Assembly (NCBI GenBank): GCA_907164885.2
Contig: OU015492.1
Coordinates: 200,190,120-200,254,119 of the forward strand
DNA: 64,000 nt
Source: Dolomedes plantarius
Lineage: Eukaryota > Arthropoda > Arachnida > Araneae > Dolomedidae
Reading direction: 5' to 3'
Under the pieces are notes generated by a model. It was not told where the DNA came from. It made no database searches and worked only from the letters and a program-made list of their open reading frames with translations. Of the stretch, positions 11,562-24,140 are shown one piece after another; the stretch's first letter is position 1, and each line of letters starts with the position of its first letter. A program made the translations under genes and the position numbers.

Positions 11562-12120
11562 CAAGGTGCGGCAGAATGGACACACACTTCCTGAAAGTCA
11601 CTGTAAGGGAGGGAGTAGGGCGGCGTGGGACGTGACAGCAGTTCCGAGTGGATTTTCTATAAAAAAAAAGTTGTCAGTAGACTTGGTACGGAGTAACCGG
11701 CCTTCAGAAGGCATTTAGGACGCGCTTTAGCCTCTATGCAAATAATGCCGTTCCTGATTGAAACACAATCCTACGATAGATTTCAAACGTGAGAGCTTGT
11801 GGGTCAGACCATTGACAGGGACATTAAGCAGTAGTCCTCGGAGCATTAGAACTCTTGAAAATGCAACGAGTCCTCAAGTCCCCTATTCGCGTGGAGGTTG
11901 CAGCCATTGCCCCAGAGATGATCAACAGAGTCAGCAGAGAGCTTCGGCAATGCATCGCTAATAACAGGCGCCACCTGAGTGATGTTATTTTCAAAACCTA
12001 GTGGAAAAAAGAATAGACTATTAGTACTTTTCGAAAATATAAAGTTTTTTTTTCTGTAAATTGTTTCATTCGTTATTTCATTACCCTTTTTAAAGTGGGA
12101 GTCTAATCTGCCATACCCTG
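11562..12120 (+). mobile_element. Internally deleted mariner derivative, copy 1
   Basis: The ends are imperfect inverted repeats: CAAGGTGCGGCAGAATGGAC on the left and CAGGGTATGGCAGATTAGAC on the right, read inward; the right flank is TA. Plus-strand reading gives a degraded N-terminal helix-turn-helix motif (KAFRTRFSLYANNA), then, after a large gap relative to complete transposases, the C-terminal motif APEMINRVSRELRQCIANN and a stop. The whole catalytic DDE domain is absent. A second element at about 42 kb has the same architecture. Confidence 0.65.
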
Positions 12121-12150
12121 TAGAAAAAAAAATAATTATGCTACCCTACA

Positions 12151-12439
12151 CAGGGCCGACCAGAGACTTTACAGGGCCTGGGGCAAACTTCTGTTGGGGG
12201 CCCCAAGAAAAATAAAAAATGGAAAGAGACGAAAACACAAATTCAAATTAAATTACTCATACTTAAAATTTTATTACATGAATGATTAGCATAATTAATA
12301 TATTTCATTGCACTGCTCTCTTGTTATATTTTCTGATGAAATCTAATAAATAATTTTTTAAAAATATTTTTGGAGCCGATCCGGCAGTTAGGGGCCTGGC
12401 GCAAAGTGCCCCAGTCCCCCCCCCCTCTGGGCGGCCCTG
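12151..12439. mobile_element. hAT-like MITE (CAGGGCC ends)
   Basis: 289 bp with ends CAGGGCCGACCAGAG and CAGGGCCGCCCAGAG (read inward). An inner GC-rich pair (GGGGCCCC type) surrounds an AT-rich core. CAGGGCC ends fit hAT elements, but I find no clean 8-bp duplication: the flanks read ACCCTACA and TAGGGTCC. Confidence 0.55.
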
Positions 12440-12956
12440 TAGGGTCCCTACATATGCATTGTAAAAGTATTATAAAATTAATTGCAGTGAACATTTAACG
12501 AAATTGGAAAAAATCTGTGAACATTTAATGAAATTTGAACTTATTGTTCTCTTAACGTTTTCGCCAGCATTAAAAATGTATTGAATTTTTTCTACAGCGA
12601 AGAGTTTTTACAAAACATTAGTTAATATTTTATTAATATTTTGTGTTTAATTAATATTTAATATTTAATTAATATTGTAATTAATTACTATGTTATTATT
12701 CGGTAATTTATTCACCTTTGGATGATACTGTCTTTGCATTTATTATGCCTCTCTTCTGAATAAAAATTTTTGTGTTTTTTATATATTTACTGTTTTTTTC
12801 ATGGATTAAAAATTAAGGACATTCATTATTTAATATATAATTTGATACATTATAGTTTGCACTTATTTATACTTATAAGTATCATTGTGATAGAAATTTA
12901 AAATGAGATTTTCGAGGAGTAAGGATGTGTGTCAACATCAACAAATTATATGGAAA

Positions 12957-15299
12957 CAAATATAAAGTATTATAAAGATAATTTTCTGTGATGAAGAATT
13001 TCACTCACATTGTATTATCATCGCTTGCATCAGATTTCTGTATAGGTATTAAAGGCTTTGTGTCGAGGAATTTCTTTAAACGATATAAATCTGCAGTTTA
13101 TAGAAAGAAAGAAAAAGCATTCTTCATGAAATATGCTTATTTTTTTCTTTGACTTAACGGATAAGTTTGTTTTTTTAGGCTTACGTATTTGAATCTCCTG
13201 AAAGACAGGTGGCAATTTTTTTTTAGAAAAAAGAGAGTTAACTTTAACATTTTATATCTATGAAATGATCATTACGTAGTAGTAGTAGAAGAAATTTGAA
13301 GACGCGAAATATTTAATTCCTCTTGAGGGTTTTTCTAGACAAATCAATTGCAGCTGAACTCTGGTATATTACTTACGTGTAAGACTTTCTTTTGCCAGCC
13401 ATAAAGCTCGCAACACTTGAAATAAAAACATGGCAAAGAAAAAGTGAAAAAGTGTGTTCCATTAATGATAAATTGTGGTTAAAAATGTATCAAATAAGGA
13501 AACAAACTTTAATCAAGAACAGCACTTACGATCAGCAGCAAGAAACGTGACCATGTTCATTGATTTAGAATAAGTACGTGACTGTAAATCGCGCAGTTTT
13601 TCTTAATTTACGCCCGGAAGGTTTCAGAGCTCCTTTTTTAGTACCTAATTATAGAAGCTATTGATCTAAGAAGTTTATTTATTTATTTAAAAAAATCTGC
13701 GTATTATGTTATTAATGGAGCACAACTCTTAATTTTTGAAAAAAAAATGTACATCTCAACAAGTGATTAATTGAAATTGGAGAGGTTAATTTAAGAATTT
13801 AAGGAAATACTCTTTCACCATGATCTAAAAATAACGAGGGGACATTTTTTTAGAGCGCTATCCTTATCTGAATAAAATATATATATACATATATATATTC
13901 AGATTGGATGTGTTAATAAAAGTTCCAGAATTCAGTGCTCTCATGTTTATCAAACAACATTGACGTCTTCCTAATTATAAAATATTTCAGGCATTACATA
14001 GTAAGTTTAATGTTTTGAACCTTGATTTAATATTGAAAAAGACTGGGACTTTAAAAAAACCCATTTGCAATCACAGCACTCATTTAAAATCTTGAACACC
14101 CCAGCTAATACTACTCTCGAATCCAATGCAAACTTAAAATACGGTAAGTCAGTATTTTGTCATTTTATCTCCCTAGTGCCCCTAAAACTGGGGGAAATCT
14201 TTTCTCTGTTTATTTATTTTTCAGTTTAAATTAATTGTAATGAAGCATCTAAAACCACGAGTTCTCTTTTACGTAAACAAAGTTTTAAACCTTATTTTGT
14301 GGTGAACTGATATTGGTTTTAGATGAGTATCTTAAAAGAAACGCTCTTTAACTTTTAGGAGCTGTCAGAATGTATTTCGAAATGTTTCTTTAGGAAAAAA
14401 AAATAACTTTATTGTGTCTAAAGCATTCACAGAAGTTAGTAAGTTCTTTTAGATTAAATTAACTTATATTCATAATTTATCCCCGAACAGAGGTTTTTTA
14501 GAAATTTTCTTTTTTGTATTTATTTCTTAGCAATGATCAATCAGTATCTTTCCAATCCTCAATATAAAATTGTTTTTGTACTCGAATGAATTACATGACA
14601 TGTTTTTTTTCTTTGGTGTTTTCTAAATTTCCTTCATATTTTATCTACATTAACTTATCTACTTTATGTCAAAAATTCCATTATTGTCTTCCGCTTAAAA
14701 ATATAGTAAAGCTGTTTTTTTTAGCATAAAAACTCATTTATGTTAAAGAAAGTGCATTTTGGAATTTTTTGTGTTTCTAAGCATATCAGAAATTCTATGT
14801 GCTAGTTTTTGTTCTTACGATGCCAAAAAATATTATTGACCAAAATATTTCAATATAAAAATATTTGCGCAATTACTTCTAGAACTTCTGTTTACAAAGT
14901 CCTTTCATTTTCTATTTTTTCTCAGTATGCTTTGTAAGATTCTCAAATAAATTTGATGCCAGCCGATTCTCTTGAAGTAAATTTATACTTTCATAGGAAG
15001 TCAGTGGAGATAAGCTAATGGACATTATATCCTGCTCATACCGGCAGAAAAAATTAAAGCCTGTAATTGCAGTACATGATATTACACGGTCTCATATTTA
15101 CTTTGAATAAGTTTAGGATTTAAAAAGAACTAGTACCTGTGCCTTAAAAATAAAATTTCTATCATATACCACCTTCAGTAATTAAATTAGTTTATACTAG
15201 TTATATTTATTTAATAATTTTACATTAGCTTTATTAGAGTGTATTAGTTTTATTAGTTAATATTAGTTTGTATTAGTTTACTTGCCATCTATCTGAGAA
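12957..15299. other. AT-rich intergenic, no gene recognised
   Basis: 2.3 kb of AT-rich sequence. A short palindromic (TA) stretch flanked by CTGAAT/ATTCAG lies near 13870-13910. No ORF in any frame resembles a known protein. Confidence 0.4.
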
Positions 15300-16115
15300 A
15301 CAGTTACATAGACAACATTTATGAAACTAAAACGAAGAGAAAATAAAATGTTCTTTTGATTCAAATATAGCAGTTTCTTGCTTAGAAAACTACAAAAACG
15401 TTCTAAAATGATAAAATGAAAATAAAATTTATAAATTCAAATTATAAATTTCCTTCTGGCCTTATAGTGAAGCATCTATTTGATTACTTGTTTGTTTTGC
15501 ATTTCATACGAAATCACATTTGCTTTGAATTGTTCAAGCCTTACAGCAATACTGATATAAAATAAGAATAATTTAATTTCTATTCCAGGGATTTAATAGA
15601 ACAGTTCCAGTGTATTTACTAATCTTACATAATATTAAAGGTTAGGTTTTGCACATGAAGGAGATCAGACTATATAGAAAAAAAACTAAATTCTCTCTTT
15701 GATTCAAATTTAATACTTCTCTGCTTAGATAGCTAAGAGAACAAAACGTTAGGAAAATCATAAATACAAATCAAAATTATAAAGATAAATAATGAAATGA
15801 AATTATCAGAGCAAGGTCTAGGTTATAAAATATTTTGTAAGAGATATGTTTGCGTTGAATTTGTTCAGTTCTTTAAAATATGTTAAATGGACTTTTAACA
15901 TAAAAGTAGTACATTAAATTTCCTGCACTACTTTTAATACAACAATTTAGTTACACAAATTATGTTTCTTGCGTAATGGAAGTTTAGTCGTATATGTAGT
16001 TTTGAGGAAACTACACAGCAGAAAACTAAACACTCTTTTGAACCTAATGTTAAAGTTTCCTGATGGAAAACCACAAAAACATTATAAAATGATAAATTGC
16101 AATTAAAAGTTAATT
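15300..16115. repeat. Degenerate tandem repeat, period about 340 bp
   Basis: Three diverged direct copies can be aligned by eye at about 15300-15460, 15655-15790 and 16000-16110. Anchors are GAAACTAAA, CTTTTGATTCAAAT, TGCTTAGAAAACTAC and AAAATGATAAA. Matching points are 343 and 339 bp apart. The copies differ a great deal, suggesting an old array. No coding potential. Confidence 0.45.
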
Positions 16116-16305
16116 TATATCATCATATCAAACCGTTATCACATAAGAAAACTACATCATATAAGAGAAATTAAATATAACTAATCCATTGCTAGAATTG
16201 GCCGTATAAAGAATGAATGACATGTTAAATATTTAGAAAACGTCAACAGGAGTGAAAGCAGAAACTTGGTATACAAATACTAGCATCATTGAAATGCCTA
16301 TAAAC

Positions 16306-16751
16306 CAGGTGTGTGCATATTGCAGCTCGCGAGCCGTATGCGGCCTGCTACAGATTTTTTTTTTTTTGTGGCCCACCAAGACAGCCAGAAAAACTGCCAA
16401 AGACAGCCAAAATCTCCAAGACAACCAAAAATACTGCCAATATTTAATTTAATTTATATTTATTGATTTTTATGATACAATTTATACATTTTCTGAACAC
16501 TAATGGAAAATGTCACAGAACCTGGGAAATTAACCCTCGGCTGCGTATACAGGTTTTGCTACGTAGCGACCGGTTGACAGTTTGAACAAGGCATATAGTC
16601 AAAAGCCGGAGTCGCTGTAATTTTTGAATATTTATACCTTTTCCGAAATGCAAAGTTACTTAATAAATGCAATAATTTTGAAAGGTGCGGCCCTCCGCTA
16701 ACCTCCGCTTCCACAAAGCGGTCCCCGAGTCTAAACAATAGCCCACTTCTG
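16306..16751. mobile_element. hAT MITE
   Basis: 446 bp starting CAGGTGTGTGC and ending in the complement of CAGAAGTGGGC. It is flanked by 8-bp sequences CTATAAAC and CTCTAAAC that match at 7 of 8 positions, consistent with a slightly diverged hAT target duplication. Both ends are GC-rich (AGCTCGCGAGCCGTATGCGG on the left) with an AT-rich middle. It has no transposase. Confidence 0.65.
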
Positions 16752-16759
16752 CTCTAAAC

Positions 16760-19012
16760 AATCTCATTTGTACTGATCATCTTATCAAATTTATTATATA
16801 AAGGGGTAAAATATATATCTAGAAAACTTGTGAGTTTTATTGTTACATATATTTTGGGGGATCAGATTAATTAAACATTTTTATAGATGCACTGAATCAG
16901 ACTGTAGTTAGCGTGCTCCTTTGAACTGGATCAAACTAGTTCCAAACTATTAACCATTTTTTTCTTTCTTTTGTAACCGTCAACTTAAAGACTTGTGTGA
17001 AAATACCTGGTAAAGGGGTCGAAACTTCAAAAAAGGAGATGAAAAATATTCTAGAATATATGTTTAATGTTTCTCTCATTACATAAGCCTTCAATAGTTT
17101 TTGTAGTTTGGCTTTTATTCAGGGTTTTAAAACAATAGATTATACTGTTGAAAAATCACTCTCTGTTCGCTTTTGTTGCGTGCAAAATGACAAAGGAAAC
17201 ACACAATTATAAATTTTAGTTAGTCATTTCATTTCATATATCTTACCGTCATTTTTTTTAAAAAATGGAAACTCGCTTTGTTTAAAGCTGTCTGATTTCA
17301 TCAGATTTTGGTTCTTCTGAATTCCTTTTCCAGTACCTGATGATCTACTGTTACATAATTACATATTTCTAGCTCCGAATTCCCAGTTCGAATGTTTCTA
17401 AGCCCTGAACATACTTTATAATACAGATAACACTAATAAAAACAATTCTCATATATTTTTTGCTTGCTTCTGTTGGCATCAGATCACACCCCTACAGTAA
17501 ATATGTGTGTAGAAATATCGTTTTGATACTGAGGCAACGATCCAACTTTTAGAAAAAAAAATACTAATAAATTACCAATGGACCAACAGGATAATCTCCT
17601 TTGTAATATCCTACAGTTGATTCAGGGACGTTTAAAAGCAGTAATAAAATGAAAGCTCACAGTATAAACGATACACATAGTGTTATACTTTAACGTTACT
17701 GGAAGGAACCTAAAGAAGATGTTTCTGGAAAACTGCATTGTGACGCCATCGTAAAATTGAGGTCAATCACGGAATTAACGCAGTTGCAAATACATGCACT
17801 TCATCGTCCAGGCAGTCTTGATCTATGTTTTTATGGACTCCTTTTTGAACAAGGCATAACTGGAGGGAAAGCAATTCCAAATGCGAGGATGTATATATTC
17901 GCGACTGGCTCCACCCAAAAGGGCATGCTCTATGTATTTTGTCGTTAACAGAATTATAACTCTGCCCTTTGGCTTTTTAAGCGTTTTCATCACGTGGCAA
18001 TGTTATATAGGTAAGCACGCATTTAGCTAATCTCAAAGATTAATTGGGCAATTAGCTAAGATTATCATATCCTGAGTCCTTCACTTTTTATTTCATAAAA
18101 AAATTATTAACAAGAATTATTTAAGTGTAAAAAAAAAGATGAAATATCTAAATAAACGCAAAACTTTATCACGACAGAAATAACTTACTTTTCCAATTAA
18201 ATCTTAAACGTACCAGGAATTTTCTTTAAACTCCCCGGCTAAAATATTATAAATCTATGTTAGTCACACAAAATCTACGCCATTAACATTAAGTCTAAAG
18301 AGAAATATAAGTGCTTTTAAAAAATAATTCCAGTCCGCCTCTCTTGCCGAGAGGGGAAAAAGAAAAAAAAAAGGCGAAAGTGTTTTGTAGCAGTCGCGCT
18401 TTTGGTAAATAAAAATGTCAGAAAAATAAAATTCTGAGACTAATATACTGACTTAAAAAATAATAGCGTTTCTTACAGAAAAGTGTGGTTTAAAAATTAA
18501 AGTTTTTCTTCGTTGCAAGACTGGGAAGCAGTATGTTCGTGACACGCATGCCTGATTTAAAGAACCTACTTCGTGAAGTTAAAAAAAAATAGTTACTAGG
18601 CCATTATATATATTTTTCTCGTTCAATTAAAATGCAGTTTAACGATCCCTGACAAAAGAAGAAATATATAACTACTCTTGTTTTCTTAAGACACTCGTAT
18701 TTTTCAATTTTACTTGAGTGTTAAGAAAGTAATTCTGAATTCTAGGGGAGAAGTTATTTTGTTAGCTATAGTTTTGACAAAGAAATGCCTTGTTGTAACT
18801 GAAGATTTTATCTGAATTTTATTTGGTCTCTACTATCGACAAATAGAAAGGAAAACAATGATTCTGCGTTGCGTAACAACTTAAGATTTTTAACAATGTT
18901 GTGCCTTTCTCGTATACAGGTGAATCAACTTTGATCTTATGACTAAAAGGTCACATAGTGTTATATACAGTGCGGAATATATAAAATGATATATGCTAGA
19001 AAACTTTCTAAA

Positions 19013-19017
<5 letters not shown>
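16760..19017. other. AT-rich intergenic, no gene recognised
   Basis: The 63-codon ORF at 17757-17948 has no recognisable similarity. A short inverted repeat CCTCTCTTGCCGAGAGG lies near 18340. Nothing else is supported. Confidence 0.4.
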
Positions 19018-19047
<30 letters not shown>

Positions 19048-19090
19048 TGCGTGAGTGTGCGCGCGTGCATGTGTGTGTTTATGTATGTAT
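19018..19090. repeat. (TA)n plus (TG)n microsatellite
   Basis: TA dinucleotides pass into TG/CG-rich and TATG repeats. Confidence 0.9.
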
Positions 19091-19411
19091 GTATTCATGC
19101 ATTTTTTTGTATATACATACTTTTCGTTCATAATTAAAAACAATTTTAAAAGATGGAAGCCCACCAGAGAAAAGTTATATTTGTTATAGAAACAGTGTTT
19201 CCTTACTTGTTCCTAAAGTATATATAAAACACCCAGAATACAGGAAGATGTTAATGTGTGTCTTATTTCTAACCCAGTTAAAGCCATATGGTTTATATAT
19301 AATTCAAAGACAGGCAAAATTTCCCTAGAGTACGTCTAAAGTTTCAAATCTTAAAAATTACCTCCATCTAAGTATGCAGGCCAAATTTCCTAATAAAGAT
19401 TATTATACCTC

Positions 19412-20467
19412 TGTTGTATTTCCAGTCTATGTATGGCAAAAGCCGCTTCTTGTTGTGATGTGTTCGACTATTAAATGAGTAGCGTATAATTCTAGAATGG
19501 TGTATTTAAATAAAGCCTTTAAATAAAGTTGACTTTAAATAAAGTCAACTTCAAATATAATAGACATAACAGTTGGCGACGAGGATGGGATTTTTCAGAA
19601 ACACATAGCACCGGGACACCCAGCTACAAATGGATTAGCCGAGAGAAATGTAGAAACACTGAAAGATCGTCTAAAATAAATGGCTGATGATCAACTGTCA
19701 ATGTATGCCATAGTACGAGAAATTTTATTTCGATATCGAGCAACACATTTATCTAATAGTAAAACTCCAGCTGAAATGTATTTATAACGTAATATCCGCA
19801 TTCAACTTGATGCTGTTCGACCAATGAAACATACACAAAATGATGAATACGCAGTTAAAGCCAGATAATTAAGCGTGGGAGACAGAGTACAAGTTCGAGG
19901 CTACATTAGAAATAAGTATGTATGGAAATTGGGTACCATCACTAAAAAAATTTGGCAAGTTACACTACGAAGTAAATTTAGATGATGGACATACATTCAA
20001 ACGACACATTGATCAGTTGAGAAAAACTGAAATTCCAAAGAAATCTGTATCTTTTACTTCCGATACTAAATCTGATAAAGACCAATTGCCAGATAACGTA
20101 CAAGTGTCTGCACAACCTCTGTGGATAACAGCACCTGACTCCGGAATTTACAGCAACTAGATAACGAAAATTCAGGTGTACAAACTCATCTTCAACCTTG
20201 TAGTATCCAAGATACACAAGCTCAGCTTGAACCCCGGTGATCATTACGATCATGTAACAAGCCAGCCTATTTACAGGACTATGTCACGAACTGAACTTTC
20301 ATTTCATGTATAGTTCCATTTTAAGCGTGGCAGAATTGTTGTATTTCCATTCTATGTATGGCAACAGCCGCTTCTTGTTGTGATGAGTTCGACTATTAAA
20401 TGAGTAGCGTATCATTCTAGAATGGTGTCTTTATTTAAAGTCAACTTCAAATATAATAGACATAACA
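19412..20467 (+). mobile_element. Internally deleted Gypsy element with short LTRs
   Basis: Direct LTRs of 160 bp (19412-19571) and 131 bp (20337-20467) both begin TGTTGTATTTCCA and end GACATAACA. A perfect 5-bp duplication ACCTC flanks the element (19407-19411 and 20468-20472). After the left LTR comes a TGGCGACGAGGATGGG motif, the expected place of a primer site. The interior jumps straight into integrase. Gag, protease, RT, RNase H and the N-terminal half of integrase are all missing. The length difference between the LTRs comes from extra AAATAAAG-type repeats in the left copy. Confidence 0.85.
19603..20160 (+). pseudogene. Gypsy integrase C-terminal half, broken
   Basis: The plus strand reads GHPATNGLAERNVETLKDRL followed by a stop, then MADDQLSMYAIVREILFRYRATH, a further stop, and later WKLGTITKK and LDDGHTFKRHIDQLRKTEIP. 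This is the end of the integrase catalytic core, including the glutamate of the DDE triad (in LAER), and the C-terminal tail typical of the K02A2.6/mag-like Gypsy lineage. Integrase inserts element DNA into the host chromosome. The first two catalytic aspartates are absent because of the internal deletion, and several stops and frame changes interrupt the rest. It cannot be functional. Confidence 0.75.
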
Positions 20468-20472
20468 ACCTC

Positions 20473-21431
20473 ATAATAAGTATTCATAATTTATAGTTTC
20501 TAAATTTTTTCAAAATTTATTTTGCATTCAAAGTAGTGCCATGCAAAGTTAAAACGTTATTTTAACTCCATCAATATAGAAATAAATCCTTTTCAAAATA
20601 TTACAATTGATATAAAAAGCATTTTTTGAAAAAAAATTGTAGCAAAGGAACACAGTACTTTGTAAAAGAGAGATTTATCCATGGATTTAATGGTACTTTA
20701 GAAACAGACTTTATAAATCTGATGAAACTTATAAAGGAATAAAAAAAAATTCCATTTCTACGTAATTGAGATAAAAGTATATTTGCTAATTATTTCTAAC
20801 TGTCAACATTACAATGATGTTGTTCTCACTCATAAATTAAAATTTAGTGGATTTTAAATCAGAAAGAAATCATATAGATTAAAAGTAACATATAAGTTTC
20901 ATATCAAATCCTATTTTTAAATTTTATTTTTTTCTGTTATAAAGACTTTTAAAGAAAGTAGGTTATTTTTTAAGAAGTGAGGTATAAATTACAGTATTGT
21001 TTTCTAATGATAACCACTCTATCGCTATGATAACATTCCAGTTGCCATTTTTCTCAGCAGAATGGTTTCGTAAACTGTAATTCCCCGATATCCCGAAAAA
21101 CAGAAAGAAGCGTTTAATAATAAGGAAATTAGAAACTACATCGCATAACAAGATCCATAGGGCATCTATGGATAACAAGATATCCATAGGGGCGTACATT
21201 GAGACTAGAGACTTCCCCATTCGCCAAGAACTCATACCTCAGGTTAAAGGAGTTGAATAAGTAGGAAGACACCAGAATGTTTTATATAAGTGGATTTGGA
21301 TCTGGAACAAGATTCAAGTAAAATAATTATTAAAGAATGGAGATAAGCAGCAACTGGAAGATAACGCTTGGTGTGCAATGTTTCGAAGTTTGGGGTTACT
21401 CCGGTAGTGAGAAAGATTTACCTTACACAAA
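20473..21431. other. AT-rich intergenic, possible small MITE
   Basis: TGAGGTAT near 20979 and ATACCTCA near 21232 could be terminal inverted repeats of a 260-bp element, but the match is only 8 bp. Nothing else is recognised. Confidence 0.3.
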
Positions 21432-21433
21432 TA

Positions 21434-22734
21434 CAGAGGCTGTTCACACATCTTTTAGACGATGTATATTGTATTCACAAAACTAAATTACATAAAATTC
21501 TTGTGTTTTAAATGTTCTATTTGACATTTCTTATTCTGAACTATCTTTCGACACCGCAATTTCCAGGATAATAATGCCTTTTGAAGTGTCAGAAGAGGTA
21601 TTCTATCCAATTCCTCCTGAACAGATTTCCAGAGTCCTGTAAGGGTTTTGGGACGACGTTTGGATAATGCAGATTTTAAAAGTCCGAAAGCACAAAAATC
21701 CATAGGTGATACATCCGGAGATTTAGTAAGGATATCAGTGAAGGGTATGGCCTTGATACCAGTTTTTTGTTCCATTTCTTTTAGGAAATTTACAGTGGAT
21801 TTTGATGTGTGACTGCTAGCTTTGTCCTGATAGAGTCTCACAGATTGATGGCACTGTGGGTAAAGCGATGGTATTTCATTCAGAAAAATTGGCGATAAAA
21901 TATGTTCCTGATAGTATTTGGAGTTAATCTTGACATTTTTTTCCACTCTCTTTATTTTTAACTTGCCATTATAAGAAAAACCAGCAACAATCATGAATCC
22001 CTTAGAAAAAGTTTCTTTGGATTCTTTGAACCATGTACATAATTTTTTTCTCCCCTTTTATGATAATAAATGGCTCTTTTTTTGTTGCAATCATTTAAAT
22101 ACACCCATGATTCATCTATTGTGACAATTGTTTTCCATTTTTCTTTGGATAAGTGTTTCTCATATAGAATTCTGCAGCGTGTCCTGCGTTCAGCGATATG
22201 ATTTGGAAGAAGACGATGTACATTGCGTTTTTTCGCTTTCTTAAGATTTAAATCAACGTTTATCATTTTGTTTACAGTGGACACCGAGCATTTTAATGAT
22301 TTTGCAACTGTCCTTTGACTAGGGGTTTTTCTTTTAACATTAAACAACGTACCTTTGCAATAGTCGAAGATGTCCGTTTTTTCCTTGGACACTTATTTGG
22401 AATTTTTGTCCCCCTTGAGGCTCCAATTTGACGTTTTTTTTCCTTTCTTGTTGACGATATTACCTATCGACGCTTTAGATATCACAAAACCATGACTCTC
22501 ACATCGTTTTTGGATAACGGAGTATGCATATTTCTCTTCGGAAAAAGCATAAATGTAGCCTTCGAACCACTGTTTTGTTAAAAACGCCATTTTGAATGAA
22601 AACAAAACTTTCAAGCCGCAGACGATAATTTTGACTTTTAAAAACATAGTACAATTGCAATTATTTCTTTTGCAGCAAACGGTTTTTTATTACCGCTTAC
22701 CAAAATCGTCTAAAAAATGTGCGAACAGCCTCTG
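21434..22734 (-). mobile_element. Mariner-like transposon, copy 1
   Basis: A 1301-bp element with TA on both sides (21432-21433 and 22735-22736). Terminal inverted repeats of about 30 bp begin CAGAGGCTGTTC. It holds one transposase gene on the minus strand, broken into three pieces. It shares more than 90 percent identity by eye with the copy at 27553, over the full length. Confidence 0.9.
21488..22590 (-). pseudogene. Mariner-like transposase, broken (copy 1)
   Basis: The N-terminus (from about 22590, MAFLTKQWFEGYIYAFSEE) is a DNA-binding region. A second helix-turn-helix is visible in PSQRTVAKSLKCSVSTVNKM. The catalytic triad is recognisable as TIDESWVY, YQDKASSHTS and SPDVSPMDF, with 36 residues between the second and third aspartates. 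The C-terminus ends NFM at 21488. The enzyme cuts and pastes the element at TA sites. Comparison with copy 2 shows a length change in the A-run near 22434, which shifts the frame and meets TAA at 22393-22395. A compensating change lies near 22325, and another frameshift near 21992. It is therefore inactive. It belongs to Tc1/mariner; the subfamily (maT-like or other) cannot be settled by eye. Confidence 0.8.
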
Positions 22735-23142
22735 TATTATATACGAGTATGTGTGCATATCTGTGTTTGCTGTGCAAAGGGTGTTAAGTACAAAATGGGC
22801 TAAAATGAGTTATGAAACCAGGCATGTTTGAAAAATCAAGGGCTACTGCAGGGTACAGACAGCTAAGTCTAATTCCATTCCTAAATATTTTTTATTCATC
22901 AGGGAAAATTTTGGATATGTGAAACAAAACACTAACATGTTAGTGTTAAAGGGATCATGTCCCAATCAGGGACTTTACACTCTTTACTCAAGAAAAATAA
23001 AATTAGAAAAATTTACTTAAAAAAATTAAAAATTAAACTAAAAAAAACAGACTTTACAAAAGCTGTTTATATTCTTTTCAATCCCGTTTTACACAAAACT
23101 ACGATTTTGGACTTGACACTCTTTACACTGCAACTTTACTAC

Positions 23143-23272
23143 ACACACACATATATATATGTGTGTGAATTCGAAAAACTTTTCTACACACACACATCTC
23201 TCTGTGTGTGTGTGTGTCTGTCTCTGTGTGTGTGTGTCTGTTTGTTTGTTTGTTTGTGTTTGTGTTTGTTTT
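23143..23272. repeat. (CA)n / (TG)n microsatellite mosaic
   Basis: Blocks of ACACAC and TGTGTG alternate, with TATA and TCTC linkers, then TGTT repeats. Confidence 0.9.
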
Positions 23273-23879
23273 TAAAATATAAAGCATGTCTTAAATTCTT
23301 TGAATTACAATCTTATTAATGTTATCACATATAAACAACTATAAATAACCCTTTTTCAAGCATTAAAAGTATTTTAACCAGTCGTACGGAGTTTGAGAAT
23401 GGGGTAGGTAACCCTGTGATTAACATTCATGGATATGAAATAATAACCTTAAAGGGGTAAGAACAGTATTCTTTTTTCCAAACTTTGATTCCGATGTTAT
23501 ATGCATTTAACTATTCCTTCAATTATTGAATGTGTTTTTTTTTCAATCACTTTGCCCCCAAAATATTTTTTATACGGGAGTAACGAAGTTGCAGATGATT
23601 GGATCTGATGAAAAGAAAAATAATACCTGATTATCATTTGTGATTCAGTGATTAACAAAATATTAACATTATATATCGAATTTTCTTCATAAACGACATT
23701 TTGTCGTCCAAAAACCGGTTTAAAAAGCCTTATATCCGGTACAAAATCTGACACAATGTCATGGATACCCCGTAACACTGTGTAAAATAATCTGAACGAT
23801 CAAAGGCTGTTGATAAATTAAAGTATTGACGTATTGAATTTTTGATGGGCTTCAAAAGCTTGGCCCTTGTCTCATTACA

Positions 23880-24140
23880 TATTCATTTTCCTCCTCCTCT
23901 GGAAACATTATCTTTGTGATCATCGCATTTTATCACCGCGTTCTCATAATTCCCAAGTTAATGTAATGAAATTTGATTACGGAGTTAATGAAGAGGAATT
24001 AATATTAAAACAGTGAAAATTCTATCGGCCCTCCCCCCTCCGTGATAAATGATTCGCACCCGACAATTTATTAAAATTAATCTCTCATAATTAATGGAGC
24101 ATCTTGGATTTTTTTTACCCTATAACATCTGTACGTGAAT
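23880..24140 (+). repeat. Dispersed degenerate repeat, copy a
   Basis: Shares a core with segments near 36.1 and 47.5 kb: TGAAATTTGATTA followed by GTTAATGAAGAG and ATTAATATTAAAACA. The family is not known to me and has no tail or inverted repeats that I can see. Confidence 0.4.

Larger units (their letters stand above)
11275..12956. mobile_element. Foldback element with 250-bp inverted arms, nested insertions inside
   Basis: The left arm (about 11275-11526) and the right arm (about 12714-12956) are reverse complements over roughly 250 bp with few differences. Both include GTTGATGTTGACACACATCC outermost and TTCAGAAGAGAGGCA innermost. The 1.2-kb spacer contains an internally deleted mariner derivative and a hAT-like MITE. 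Such long inverted arms are seen in foldback-type transposons. I cannot identify the transposase family or a target duplication. Confidence 0.65.

Noticed and set aside
20979..21240. 260-bp MITE with TGAGGTAT ends
   Set aside because: The inverted match is only 8 bp and no target duplication is visible.
23143..23272. CRISPR-like or regulatory array from alternating CA/TG blocks
   Set aside because: There are no spacers of constant length. It is a compound microsatellite in an animal-type genome.
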